Assembly: GCA_024235175.1 (NCBI GenBank)
Contig: JACKMX010000006.1
Span: 238,501-302,500 of the forward strand
DNA from: Chromatiaceae bacterium
Lineage (GTDB): Bacteria > Pseudomonadota > Gammaproteobacteria > Chromatiales > Chromatiaceae
Length of the DNA: 64,000 nt
Direction: 5' to 3'
In this document: positions 10,772-19,896 of the stretch, piece by piece
Layout of the letters: the number at the start of each line of letters is the position of its first letter
Position numbering within the stretch: position 1 is the first letter of the stretch
Made by a program: the position numbers and the translations under genes
Notes under the pieces: model-generated
Told to the model about the DNA's origin: nothing
Databases searched by the model: none
The model's input: only the letters and a program-made list of their open reading frames with translations

Positions 10772-11062
10772 TTACTTGAACAGCTCCTCCGCCGCCCGGC
10801 GCAAAGCATCCGCTGCCCCTCCATCTCCGCCCGTTTGTACAGTGGCCTCGAAGTATTCGCAATAGTTAGCCCGGATCTTGTCCATTACCTCTTCCGCCAT
10901 TGGCTCCTGACACTGGTTGGCCCGACTCGGATCGTACCAGCGACAGTTGCGGCAGACCCTCGTCGGCTTGCCGCAACCGGGGCAGTTGGTCTCGCGTCCG
11001 TAATCATGCATTCCCAGATCCGCACCGCAGTGCCAGCAGTTTCCGATTTTTTCCGTTTTCAT
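10772..11062 (-). CDS. Small zinc-ribbon protein of unknown function
   Basis: A 96-residue protein with CWHC (9-12), CPGC (27-30), CRNC (37-40) and further cysteines near residues 50 and 68: two zinc-ribbon-like knuckles in the first 55 residues. A short helical tail follows, ending DALRRAAEELFK. I do not recognise a characterised family. No signal peptide or membrane segment, so a cytoplasmic protein is expected. The gene stands alone downstream of rsmG on the same strand. Confidence 0.75.
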   Translation of the reverse strand: MKTEKIGNCWHCGADLGMHDYGRETNCPGCGKPTRVCRNCRWYDPSRANQCQEPMAEEVMDKIRANYCEYFEATVQTGGDGGAADALRRAAEELFK

Positions 11063-11130
11063 CTATTTCCCTCAATACGCTTAAGCTCTCTTTTTACCCC
11101 GCTGTTCATAACGCTCTGATATCCCCTTCA

Positions 11131-11784
11131 TCACTGCCAAAAATTACTCCGGCACAATATGGCGTGGCGCTCTCCAGTTGTATCCGGCACTTTCAACGAG
11201 TGAATTTCCAGTCCGGCGCATCTCTCTGTCGCAGCGTCGAGCTCCGCCTGATGGAGTGCACCCTTCATGGCCAGAACATACCCGTCAGAGGCGACCAGGT
11301 GCGATGAAAGATTTAGCATCTCCGGCAATGATGCAAAAGCTCTCGACAACACGGTATCGAAAGGTGTGGCAGGCACATACCTCTCTACCCTGCCACGCAC
11401 AACCATCAAATTATTCAGTTTCAGCTCAATCTTCGCCTGCTCTATAAATCGGCATTTTTTTCCGTTCGAATCAAGCAACGTAAAGCCAAGATCGGGGCGG
11501 GCGACAGCCAGAGGTACTCCCGGCAGACCCGGGCCGGTACCCACATCCAATATTCTGCGACCATGCAGCAACGGCAGAACAGAGAGTGAATCGAGTAGTT
11601 GGCGGGAAACCATATTGGCGGGATCCCTTATTGCGGTCAGGTTGTAGCTCTTGTTCCACTTCTCGAGTAGTAGCAGATAATCCAGCAACTTCCGCTGCTG
11701 CTCAGAACTCAGTGTCAGTTCCATCTGCGTCAGACCGCTGGAGAGTTGTTTGCTCCAGTACTCTTGTTCGAAGGAGCGAGACAC
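11131..11784 (-). CDS. rsmG: 16S rRNA m7G527 methyltransferase RsmG (GidB)
   Basis: Methylates G527 of 16S rRNA with S-adenosylmethionine. The 217-residue protein has the SAM-binding motif ILDVGTGPGLPGVPLA (about residues 80-95), the YNLTAIRDP motif upstream and SRAFASLPEM downstream, all typical of RsmG. The start codon overlaps the mnmG stop by one base, the usual mnmG-rsmG pair. Confidence 0.97.
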   Translation of the reverse strand: MSRSFEQEYWSKQLSSGLTQMELTLSSEQQRKLLDYLLLLEKWNKSYNLTAIRDPANMVSRQLLDSLSVLPLLHGRRILDVGTGPGLPGVPLAVARPDLGFTLLDSNGKKCRFIEQAKIELKLNNLMVVRGRVERYVPATPFDTVLSRAFASLPEMLNLSSHLVASDGYVLAMKGALHQAELDAATERCAGLEIHSLKVPDTTGERHAILCRSNFWQ

Positions 11785-13658
11785 TAAGTAGATTGCTTTT
11801 TCAGATGGATCAGCAGCAGCGAAATGGCTGCCGGCGTCATCCCTGGAATGCGCCCCGCCTGGCCCAGGGTAAGGGGGCGGTTCCTGGACAGCTTCTCTCT
11901 TGCTTCGGTCGAAAGCCCGCGCACCTGCAGATAGTCCAGATCGGGCGGAAGTTTGACCGACTCTTTCTGCCGCATCTTGTCGATATCAATCTGCTGGCGT
12001 TTGATATAGCCCGCATACTTGGCTTGAATATCGAGCTGCTCGGCAACACTTTGATCTTCCGGGCCGGGACCAAGCTCGGGCAACTGGTTCAAAGCCTGAT
12101 AGCTGCACTCCGGCCGGGCAAGCAGATCCAGTGCACGGGTCTCGTGGCTCAGTGATATTCCCAGGTCTCTTTCGATCCGGTCGCCCACCGGGGTGCCGGG
12201 CCGAATCCAGATATCCTGCAATCGCTGCCGCTCAAGCTCGATCGCCTCCTGCTTCTGTTCGAAGGCACTCCAGCGAGCATCTCCCACAACACCAAGTTCC
12301 CGCCCTTTCTCGGTCAGCCGCAGATCCGCGTTGTCTTCCCGCAACAGCAACCTGAATTCAGCACGGCTGGTAAACATGCGGTAGGGTTCACCGGTTCCGC
12401 AAGTCAGCAAATCATCCACCATAACCCCGAGGTAGGCTTGTTCCCGGCCGGGACACCAGGCTTCGATTTCACGCAGCTTCAAAACCGCATTTATCCCTGC
12501 CAGCAATCCCTGGGCAGCCGCCTCTTCGTAGCCCGTGGTACCGTTTATCTGGCCGGCAAAGAAGAGTCCTTCGATAAATTTCGTCTCCAGCCCAGGCTTG
12601 AGGTCACGCGGGTCGAAAAAATCATACTCGATGGCATAACCCGGACGGGTAATGCGCGCCTGACTGAATCCTCTCATCGAGCGCACCAGTGCCAGCTGCA
12701 CGTCGAACGGCAGTGAGGTCGATATACCGTTTGGGTAGACCTCGTTGCTGTTGAGGCCTTCAGGCTCAATGAATATCTGGTGGGAATCCCGATCTGCAAA
12801 ACGTACCACTTTGTCTTCGATGGAAGGGCAATAACGCGGCCCGACACCGTCGATGACACCGGTAAACAGCGGTGATCGCGACATTCCGCCACGTATTATT
12901 TCATGCGTCTCTGTGTTGGTATGGGTGATATGACAACAGAGCTGTTGCGGGTGCTCTTCTCGCGACCCCAGGAAGGAGAAAACCGGCGTTGGCTGATCGC
13001 CCGGCTGCTGCTGCAGGCCGGAATAGTCGATGCTGCGGCTATCGATACGCGGAGGCGTACCGGTCTTCAGCCGCTCAACGTGAAACGGCAATTCGCGCAG
13101 CCTTCTGGAGAGCGCATTGGCCGGCGGGTCACCGAGTCGTCCACCTTCAAAACTGTTCAGTCCGACATGGATCCGGCCTCCCAAAAAGGTGCCAGTGGTC
13201 AGTATCACCGACGGAGCGCGAAATTTGAGACCGATCTGGGTAATCACACCAGTAACACGGTTATGCTCTATGATCAGATCGTCTACCGCCTGCTGAAACA
13301 GCTCGAGTCCAGGCTGGTTCTCCAGCACCCTCCGCACCGCCGCCCGATAGAGCTGGCGGTCAGCTTGGGCACGGGTGGCACGCACCGCCGGGCCTTTGCG
13401 TGCGTTAAGGATGCGAAACTGAATTCCGGCACGATCTGTCGCCCGGGCCATCAGTCCATCCAGCGCGTCCACCTCCTTGACCAGGTGGCCTTTGCCGATG
13501 CCACCTATTGCCGGGTTACAGCTCATCTGTCCTAAAGTTTCAATATTGTGGCTAAGCAATAGGGTATGGGCGCCCATACGGGCGGCCGCAAGCGCCGCCT
13601 CTGTACCGGCATGTCCACCACCCACCACAATGACATCGTAAGAATCGGAGTAGAACAT
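11784..13658 (-). CDS. mnmG: tRNA uridine-34 5-carboxymethylaminomethyl modification enzyme MnmG
   Basis: FAD-dependent subunit which with MnmE installs (carboxymethyl)aminomethyl at tRNA wobble U34. The 624-residue chain has the FAD motif VGGGHAGTEAALAAARMG at about 12-29, the MSCNPAIGGIGKG motif, and the C-terminal helical domain that binds MnmE. Its partner mnmE lies about 5 kb away across the MoxR/transglutaminase cluster. Confidence 0.98.
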   Translation of the reverse strand: MFYSDSYDVIVVGGGHAGTEAALAAARMGAHTLLLSHNIETLGQMSCNPAIGGIGKGHLVKEVDALDGLMARATDRAGIQFRILNARKGPAVRATRAQADRQLYRAAVRRVLENQPGLELFQQAVDDLIIEHNRVTGVITQIGLKFRAPSVILTTGTFLGGRIHVGLNSFEGGRLGDPPANALSRRLRELPFHVERLKTGTPPRIDSRSIDYSGLQQQPGDQPTPVFSFLGSREEHPQQLCCHITHTNTETHEIIRGGMSRSPLFTGVIDGVGPRYCPSIEDKVVRFADRDSHQIFIEPEGLNSNEVYPNGISTSLPFDVQLALVRSMRGFSQARITRPGYAIEYDFFDPRDLKPGLETKFIEGLFFAGQINGTTGYEEAAAQGLLAGINAVLKLREIEAWCPGREQAYLGVMVDDLLTCGTGEPYRMFTSRAEFRLLLREDNADLRLTEKGRELGVVGDARWSAFEQKQEAIELERQRLQDIWIRPGTPVGDRIERDLGISLSHETRALDLLARPECSYQALNQLPELGPGPEDQSVAEQLDIQAKYAGYIKRQQIDIDKMRQKESVKLPPDLDYLQVRGLSTEAREKLSRNRPLTLGQAGRIPGMTPAAISLLLIHLKKQST

Positions 13659-13940
13659 CGGTTATCCAAAATATATTTGCGGCTGACATTTTATCCGGGA
13701 ATTGAGCTTTGCACAGCTTTGATTGGATCAGATCAGCCCGGTGAAAAATTATCCTGCGGTTATCGGTCCATGTATGTGAGGGAAGTGTCGTTGTCAAATG
13801 GTTTTGGCCATCACAGGAAGAGATGGTGGAAGCTGTATGCCGGCTTTAGCGACGACACGCCAACAGATGTGCTCACTTCCGGCGTTGTCCGGAAGTGAGC
13901 GAGCTCCACCCTGGAAAAAGAATGAGGTATACAGCTTGTT
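13659..13940. other. Divergent gap mnmG / thioredoxin-like gene with a perfect hairpin
   Basis: This 282-bp gap carries a perfect 12-bp stem with a 6-nt loop: GCTCACTTCCGG (13871-13882) and CCGGAAGTGAGC (13889-13900). No T-run follows on either strand, so it is not a standard terminator. Its place about 40 bases before the thioredoxin-like gene would allow a role as an operator or leader structure. Confidence 0.5.
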
Positions 13941-14501
13941 ATGACGACTCGGTTAAACTATGAAATTCGGATTTGTTGCCAATCCGTCTTGCTCATCAGC
14001 CTCTTTTTTTTATGCACCGGCAACAGCTTGGCGGCCAAACAACTTCCTCGACCGGCACCGGAATTCACTCACCAAAAGAGCGATGCGTGGCTTAATTCAA
14101 AACCTTTGTCGCTTGAGGAGTTGCGCGGAAAAGTTGTTCTACTCGATTTCTGGACTTTCGACTGCTGGAACTGCTATCGCTCTTTCCCCTGGCTGCGCAC
14201 CCTAGAATCTCAATTGGAAAACCGTGAGTTCATGGTCATTGGCATCCATACCCCCGAGTTTGAACACGAACGTAACAGAAACCGCCTGGTGGAGAAGGTC
14301 AGGATATATGAGCTCAGTCACCCGATCATGATAGACAACGATTTCTCTTTCTGGAATGCCGTGGGCAGCAGATACTGGCCGAGTTTTTTTATACTGGACA
14401 AGAAAGGAGTGATTCGGGCCAGTTATTTTGGTCAGATCGATCAGCACAGTGCCCAGGCGGAGAAAATTGAAAGGATGGTCGAAGAGCTGCTGTCAGAATA
14501 A
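13941..14501 (+). CDS. Secreted thioredoxin-fold (redoxin) protein
   Basis: A 186-residue protein with an N-terminal signal-like hydrophobic segment (about residues 14-32), then a thioredoxin fold. The strand VVLLDFWTFDCWNCYRSFPW holds the redox motif CWNC (about 72-75), which resembles the CINC type of DipZ-like redoxins more than the WCPPC of TlpA. It probably acts in the periplasm as a thiol-disulfide reductant or oxidant; substrate unknown. It is a lone gene between mnmG and the MoxR operon, 59 bases upstream of moxR. Confidence 0.82.
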   Translation: MTTRLNYEIRICCQSVLLISLFFLCTGNSLAAKQLPRPAPEFTHQKSDAWLNSKPLSLEELRGKVVLLDFWTFDCWNCYRSFPWLRTLESQLENREFMVIGIHTPEFEHERNRNRLVEKVRIYELSHPIMIDNDFSFWNAVGSRYWPSFFILDKKGVIRASYFGQIDQHSAQAEKIERMVEELLSE

Positions 14502-14560
14502 AGCGTTATCATAGGTTCTGATTCAAGATAGACGGGGCCGATGCCGACAGCTGTGTAATT

Positions 14561-15478
14561 ATGAACAACTCTTTAGACCGACTTGTTCTGGAAGCGGGAA
14601 AGATCGTTCTCGGCAAGGAGCACACCATCCGTCTGGCACTTGCCTGCCTGCTCGCCCGGGGCCATCTATTGATCGAGGACCTTCCGGGAGTCGGTAAAAC
14701 CACACTGGCTCATCTGCTCGCCCGATTGCTGGGACTCGACTACCAGCGCATCCAGTTCACCAGCGACCTTCTGCCGGCAGATATCATAGGCAACTCGGTT
14801 TACAACCGGGAGGAGGGGAGTTTCAGTTTTCACCCCGGTCCGGTCTTTTCGCAATTGGTTTTGGCCGATGAAATCAACCGGGCAACTCCGAAAGCCCAGA
14901 GTGCCCTGCTGGAGGCGATGGAGGAGCAACAGGTAACCGTTGATGGCACCAGCTACCCGCTGCCGAAACCTTTTTTTGTAGTTGCCACTCAAAACCCGGC
15001 ACACCAGATCGGCACCTTTCCGCTTCCGGAATCTCAGTTGGACCGTTTTCTGATGCGGGTGGAGCTGGGCTATCCGGATAGCAGATCGGAACGGCTGCTG
15101 CTCACCGGCAGTGACCGAAGAGAGCTGCTGTATAAGCTGGAACCTTGCCTTGACCAGGCACAATTGCAGTCGCTGCAAGCTCAGGTAAACGAGGTGCACG
15201 TCTCCGCTGCCATACTTGACTACTGTCAGGCGCTGCTGGAATTCAGCCGCAACAGCCCTGGTTTCAGTCGCGGGCTCTCTCCCAGGGCAGGGCTTGCGTT
15301 GTTGCGCAGTGCCAAGGCTTGGGCGCTGCTGTCAGGCCGTTTCCAGCTGCTGCCCGAAGACGTACAGGCAGTATTGCCCGCAACGGTCGGTCACCGGCTG
15401 CACTCCAGCGCAGAAACCGGCAAGGAGGAGGGGGCGATGCTGGCAAGATTTCTGATCGAATCGGTCCCTATACCCTGA
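14561..15478 (+). CDS. MoxR-family AAA+ ATPase
   Basis: Chaperone-like ATPase of the MoxR group. The 305-residue protein has Walker A (DLPGVGKTT, about 44-52), Walker B (LVLADEINR, about 103-111), sensor 1 (VVATQNP) and an arginine-rich lid. It starts the three-gene set MoxR-DUF58-transglutaminase found in many bacteria. No VWA-domain gene is attached here, so the DUF58 protein is its likely partner. Confidence 0.93.
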   Translation: MNNSLDRLVLEAGKIVLGKEHTIRLALACLLARGHLLIEDLPGVGKTTLAHLLARLLGLDYQRIQFTSDLLPADIIGNSVYNREEGSFSFHPGPVFSQLVLADEINRATPKAQSALLEAMEEQQVTVDGTSYPLPKPFFVVATQNPAHQIGTFPLPESQLDRFLMRVELGYPDSRSERLLLTGSDRRELLYKLEPCLDQAQLQSLQAQVNEVHVSAAILDYCQALLEFSRNSPGFSRGLSPRAGLALLRSAKAWALLSGRFQLLPEDVQAVLPATVGHRLHSSAETGKEEGAMLARFLIESVPIP

Positions 15479-15543
15479 CAGAACACGGTAGGTTTTAAGA
15501 GGCTATCGGGCGTTGAGTTATCCGGTATATTTACTTCATATCA

Positions 15544-16488
15544 ATGAAATTCCGACTCTTGAACTCACTGCGTAGAATAGCCCGCCCGGACAGCGCAGGA
15601 AAAACCTTAATCGCACCACGCAGCATCTACATTCTTCCCACCGGTTACGGTTTTCTCTATGCCGTACTGCTGCTGTTGATGCTGCTGGGGTCGGTAAACT
15701 ACGCCAACAATCTTGGCTTTCTTCTGACGTTTCTTCTAATCGGACTGGGATTGGTGGCGATGCTGCATACTTGGCGCAATCTGGTCGGACTGGAGCTGGA
15801 GAGCGGTCGTGCGGCGCCGGTATTCGCTGGCGACGATGCTCATTTCGAGATACGTCTTATCAATCGTCGCCGCTGGTCGAGGCCGGGTATACAGATTCAA
15901 ATTGAGGGCCGTTCACCGATAATCACCGATCTCCGTCCGGCAGAGGCGGAGACCCTTACGCTCTCGGCCAAGAGCAGCTGTCGCGGCAGATTATCTCTGC
16001 CGCGGTTCACAACCTCCACCCGGTATCCTTTGGGGCTCTTTAATGCCTGGGTCTATGTGGAACTCGATGCTCTCTGCCTGGTTTATCCGAAGCCAGGAAA
16101 AAATATGCCGGAGATCCCAACACCCGAATACAGCCACAGCCAGATGGGAGACAGGGGAGTGGGGGCAGACGATTTCGCCGGGTTGCGCCACTATCGACCC
16201 GGCGACTCTCCACGCCATATAAACTGGAAAGCTCTGGCGCGCGAACAGGGACTCCAGACCAAACTGTTCGGGGGGGATCGTGCCGAAAGATGCTGGCTCA
16301 ATTGGTACCACCTGTCCGGGGAGAGCGAACAGCGGCTGAGTCAACTCTGTCGCGGCGTGCTTGATGCCAGCTCACAGGATATTGAGTTCGGCCTGAAACT
16401 GCCGGGCCATGAATTCAAACCTGCACGAGGCCAGCAGCATCGCCTGGAGTGCCTTAGTGCATTGGCGCTGTTCGGAGAGCCGGGATGA
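15544..16488 (+). CDS. DUF58 membrane protein
   Basis: A 314-residue protein with two adjacent transmembrane helices (about residues 28-68), a soluble beta-rich part, and the DUF58 core motif FAGLRHYRPGDSPRHINWKA (about 209-228). DUF58 proteins accompany MoxR ATPases, and a VWA-like fold has been proposed. The 3' end overlaps the transglutaminase start in an ATGA, which indicates translational coupling. Confidence 0.9.
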   Translation: MKFRLLNSLRRIARPDSAGKTLIAPRSIYILPTGYGFLYAVLLLLMLLGSVNYANNLGFLLTFLLIGLGLVAMLHTWRNLVGLELESGRAAPVFAGDDAHFEIRLINRRRWSRPGIQIQIEGRSPIITDLRPAEAETLTLSAKSSCRGRLSLPRFTTSTRYPLGLFNAWVYVELDALCLVYPKPGKNMPEIPTPEYSHSQMGDRGVGADDFAGLRHYRPGDSPRHINWKALAREQGLQTKLFGGDRAERCWLNWYHLSGESEQRLSQLCRGVLDASSQDIEFGLKLPGHEFKPARGQQHRLECLSALALFGEPG

Positions 16489-18458
16489 GAGCCGCATCTC
16501 ACACCCCGCTCTCCAGACTGCAGCAATATTTACTGCTGGCTCTGCTTACGCTGACAGCGCTGCCGCATGTGCTGAATATGGATAGCCGTATCAGTGCGTT
16601 TTTTTTCGTGCTTGTGGTGTATCGAACTCTGGCCGTAAATAAAGCCGCACTGCGCCCCGGTAGATTGCTGCTGTTTCTGATTACACTGGGTACTGTCGGA
16701 ATCGTGCTTATGCGGTATCCGATACTGTTTGGAAGGGAACCGGGCGTCGCTTTGCTCATCGCCATGCTGGCGCTCAAGCTGATGGAAATGAGGGTTCGCC
16801 GTGATATCCACATTCTGGTTTTTATCGGCTATTTTACGCTGATCACCCAATTCCTCTATCGGGATGAGGCCTGGCTGATTTTCTATGCAATGATTCTGGT
16901 GGTTGCGCTTACCGCTCTGCTGGTCGAGAGTAATCGCCATGCGCCTTCCCCAACTTCATACCGGTCATTGGGCGTGGCAGTTTCGCTGCTGGTGCAGGCG
17001 CTGCCGTTGATGATTGTGCTGTTTATCTTCTTCCCGCGCTTCAGCTCCCCTTTGTGGAGCCTGGGCGCCGAAACCGGTCAGGCGGTGAGCGGTGTCAGCG
17101 GCACTATTTCCCCGGGAAGTATCAGCCGTCTCAGCCGCTCGTCAGAGGTCGCATTCCGGGTTGATTTCAAGCATGAAATACCACCTCCTGCGCAACGTTA
17201 CTGGCGTGGACCTGTATTCTGGTCTTCGGATGGAAAAAACTGGGATACCGATGATGAGGGAGATTTAGCCGGCAACGACCTGATAAGCCTGGGTCCGGCA
17301 ATCGAGTATGAGATCACCTTGGAACCCACCCCCGGAAATTGGCTCTATGCCCTGGAGTTGCCAACCAGAATTCCAAAGGATTCAGAGCTCAAATCGGACT
17401 ATCAACTGATCAGCAAAAAGCCGATTAAGCGCAGAATCCGATACCATGCCAGTTCTGTACTTGATCATCGTACCGGTCGGCTGAGTGAGAAGGAGCAGCA
17501 GAAAGGACTGCAACTGCCGCCGGGTGTCACGGCTCGTATGCTTGACCTGGTGGCTGGCTGGCAGCAACAGAGCAGTTCCGATGCGGAGATAGTGATCAAA
17601 GCCCTGGACTACTTTCGGCAGCAGGAATTCTACTATACGCTTTATCCCCCGATCCTTGGAGATAATCCCGCGGACCAGTTTCTGTTCCAAAGCCGCCGTG
17701 GCTTTTGTGAACACTACGCCACCAGCTTCACGCTGTTGATGCGGATCGCCGGTATCCCCGCCCGGGTGGTCGGTGGCTATCAGGGTGGTCAGGTCAACCC
17801 ACTTGGCGATTACCTGATCGTACGCCAGTCCGATGCCCATGCCTGGGCCGAAGTGTGGATAGAGGGGAAGGGGTGGCAGCGGGTCGATCCAACCGTTGCG
17901 GTCGCTCCCGAACGCATTGAACAATCCATCGACCCGACCCTGATGAGCGACGCCATCGGTGCCCCGATCCGTTTCATTGAGGTAAACAGCGGATTGTTGC
18001 GTGCTGTTATCAGACAACTGCAATGGGGTACAGATGCACTCAGTGCATCCTGGCATCGTTGGGTATTGGGCTATTCCCGGGAGCGCCAGCTCTATTTAAT
18101 GCAATTGCTCGGTATCGGTTTTCTGCAAGGACCCAAACTGGCCTACGGTATGATCGGTATCACCGGCTTCTGCATCATTTTCCTCACCCTGGTTCTCCTG
18201 TATCGCGTCAAGGAAAGACGGGATCCGGTTTACGCAACATATCTCGGTTTCTGTCGCCGGCTGCAGCGTAGCGGTATAGTGCGAATGACTCACGAAGGAC
18301 CCGGCGACTTCGCCAACCGTGTTATTGCCGAACGCCCGGATCTGCAGAACAGGGTAGCCAGGATTACAGGACTCTATATCGGAATCCGCTATGGGCGCCA
18401 GGACACAAAACTTAATCGCCGCCGCTTCAGGAACCTGGTTCGTGGATTTCACCCCTAG
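16485..18458 (+). CDS. tgpA: TgpA-like transglutaminase membrane protein
   Basis: A 657-residue inner-membrane protein with about six N-terminal helices (residues 15-190), a large periplasmic region, and one further helix near 560-580 before a C-terminal DUF4129-type tail. The transglutaminase core shows Cys408 in GFCEHYA, His in SDAHAWAEVW and Asp in RVDPTVAV, the full Cys-His-Asp triad. The Pseudomonas homologue TgpA is essential, with a suspected cell-envelope role; substrate unknown. Last gene of the MoxR-DUF58 operon. Confidence 0.92.
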   Translation: MRAASHTPLSRLQQYLLLALLTLTALPHVLNMDSRISAFFFVLVVYRTLAVNKAALRPGRLLLFLITLGTVGIVLMRYPILFGREPGVALLIAMLALKLMEMRVRRDIHILVFIGYFTLITQFLYRDEAWLIFYAMILVVALTALLVESNRHAPSPTSYRSLGVAVSLLVQALPLMIVLFIFFPRFSSPLWSLGAETGQAVSGVSGTISPGSISRLSRSSEVAFRVDFKHEIPPPAQRYWRGPVFWSSDGKNWDTDDEGDLAGNDLISLGPAIEYEITLEPTPGNWLYALELPTRIPKDSELKSDYQLISKKPIKRRIRYHASSVLDHRTGRLSEKEQQKGLQLPPGVTARMLDLVAGWQQQSSSDAEIVIKALDYFRQQEFYYTLYPPILGDNPADQFLFQSRRGFCEHYATSFTLLMRIAGIPARVVGGYQGGQVNPLGDYLIVRQSDAHAWAEVWIEGKGWQRVDPTVAVAPERIEQSIDPTLMSDAIGAPIRFIEVNSGLLRAVIRQLQWGTDALSASWHRWVLGYSRERQLYLMQLLGIGFLQGPKLAYGMIGITGFCIIFLTLVLLYRVKERRDPVYATYLGFCRRLQRSGIVRMTHEGPGDFANRVIAERPDLQNRVARITGLYIGIRYGRQDTKLNRRRFRNLVRGFHP

Positions 18459-18528
18459 CCAAAATAGGGAAAAATCACCCCGAAGTTTACCTACAGCCTG
18501 GTGAAATATGTGGTTTGTACCCGTACTC

Positions 18529-19875
18529 CTACTTTCCAATACAGAAACTGGAGAAAATCCTTCCAAGGAGATCTTCTGAACTAAACTCTCCAGTGATTTC
18601 CGACAGCGAATACTGAGCCTGGCGTAAATCTTCCGCCAGCAGCTCGCCGGAAACCGCTGAGAGCAGCGCCCGTTCACCTGTCAGTAAACACTTACTTGCA
18701 GTTGTTAGAGCCTCCAGATGCCGTCTGCGGGCAATAAATGCACCTTCCTGACTACCCTGATAGCCGACGCTCTGTTGCAGATGCCGACGCAACAGATCAA
18801 CTCCCTGACCATTGCGGGCAGAGAGGGAGACTTCGGTTCCAGCAGCTGTCTCCCGCGTGCCTGGAAGGCGACCGGTTAAATCGATCTTGTTACGAACCAG
18901 GGTAAGCGGAACACCTTCGGGAAGGCTGCTCCGATCCAGCAGTTCGTGATCCGGATCGATCTGATCATCGAAAATCCAGAGCACGCGGTCGGCCTTTCTA
19001 ATCTGCTCACGGGCTCTGCGTACACCCTCCTGTTCAACCGGATCTTCGCTCTCCCTCAGTCCGGCGGTATCAATCAGGTGCAATGGCATACCATCAATCT
19101 GTATGGACTCCCGCAGAAGGTCGCGTGTCGTTCCCGGTACATCGGTGACTATAGCTGATTCACGACCTGCAAGCTTGTTCAGCAGGCTTGATTTGCCTGC
19201 ATTTGGACGACCCGCTATAACCAGTGTCATCCCCTCCCGCAGCAGACTGCCAATCCGTGCACTCTCTTTCAGATCATTCAAATCCAGGATGATCGAATGT
19301 AAGTCAGCACTTACTTTTCCATCACTCAGGAAATCTATCTCTTCCTCCGGAAAATCGATAGCCGCTTCAACGTAAATCCGCAGATGGATCAGGCTCTCCA
19401 CCAACCGGTGAATCCGGGAGGAAAATTCACCCTCCAGAGAACGGACAGCAAGACGGGCGGCGGCGACGGTATCGCTCTCTATAAGATCGGCCACGGCTTC
19501 CGCCTGTGCCAAATCCAGCTTGCCGTTGAGAAATGCACGCCTGCTGAATTCGCCCGGCTCGGCTAAACGTGCCCCGCACTCCAGGCAACGCTGCAGCAGC
19601 AGATCCATGACCACAGGACCACCGTGGCCTTGCAACTCCAGCACATCCTCTCCTGTGAATGAGTTGGGAGCCGAAAAGAAAAGAGCTATACCCTCGTCGA
19701 TAATCTCTCCCCGGGCGTCTCGGAAGCGGGAAAAATCAGCTACTCTCGGCTCAGGAAGACGCCCCAGTATCGCTTTACTTAGAGTTGCAGTGTCCCGGCC
19801 TGAAACTCTTATAATGCCAACACCACCTTTACCGGGCGGAGTGGCAATTGCCGCGATTGTCTCCCCAGAAGTCAC
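18529..19875 (-). CDS. mnmE: tRNA modification GTPase MnmE (TrmE)
   Basis: K+-activated GTPase partner of MnmG in wobble U34 modification. The 448-residue protein has the folate-binding N-terminal domain, the G1 motif GRPNAGKSS (about 222-230), DTAGLRE, NKID, and the catalytic C-terminal motif ending CIGK, where the Cys is conserved. It is 21 bases downstream of the yidC stop, the common rpmH-rnpA-yidC-mnmE order. Confidence 0.98.
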   Translation of the reverse strand: MTSGETIAAIATPPGKGGVGIIRVSGRDTATLSKAILGRLPEPRVADFSRFRDARGEIIDEGIALFFSAPNSFTGEDVLELQGHGGPVVMDLLLQRCLECGARLAEPGEFSRRAFLNGKLDLAQAEAVADLIESDTVAAARLAVRSLEGEFSSRIHRLVESLIHLRIYVEAAIDFPEEEIDFLSDGKVSADLHSIILDLNDLKESARIGSLLREGMTLVIAGRPNAGKSSLLNKLAGRESAIVTDVPGTTRDLLRESIQIDGMPLHLIDTAGLRESEDPVEQEGVRRAREQIRKADRVLWIFDDQIDPDHELLDRSSLPEGVPLTLVRNKIDLTGRLPGTRETAAGTEVSLSARNGQGVDLLRRHLQQSVGYQGSQEGAFIARRRHLEALTTASKCLLTGERALLSAVSGELLAEDLRQAQYSLSEITGEFSSEDLLGRIFSSFCIGK

Positions 19876-19896
19876 AATCCGCGCGAGGAGTGTCGG

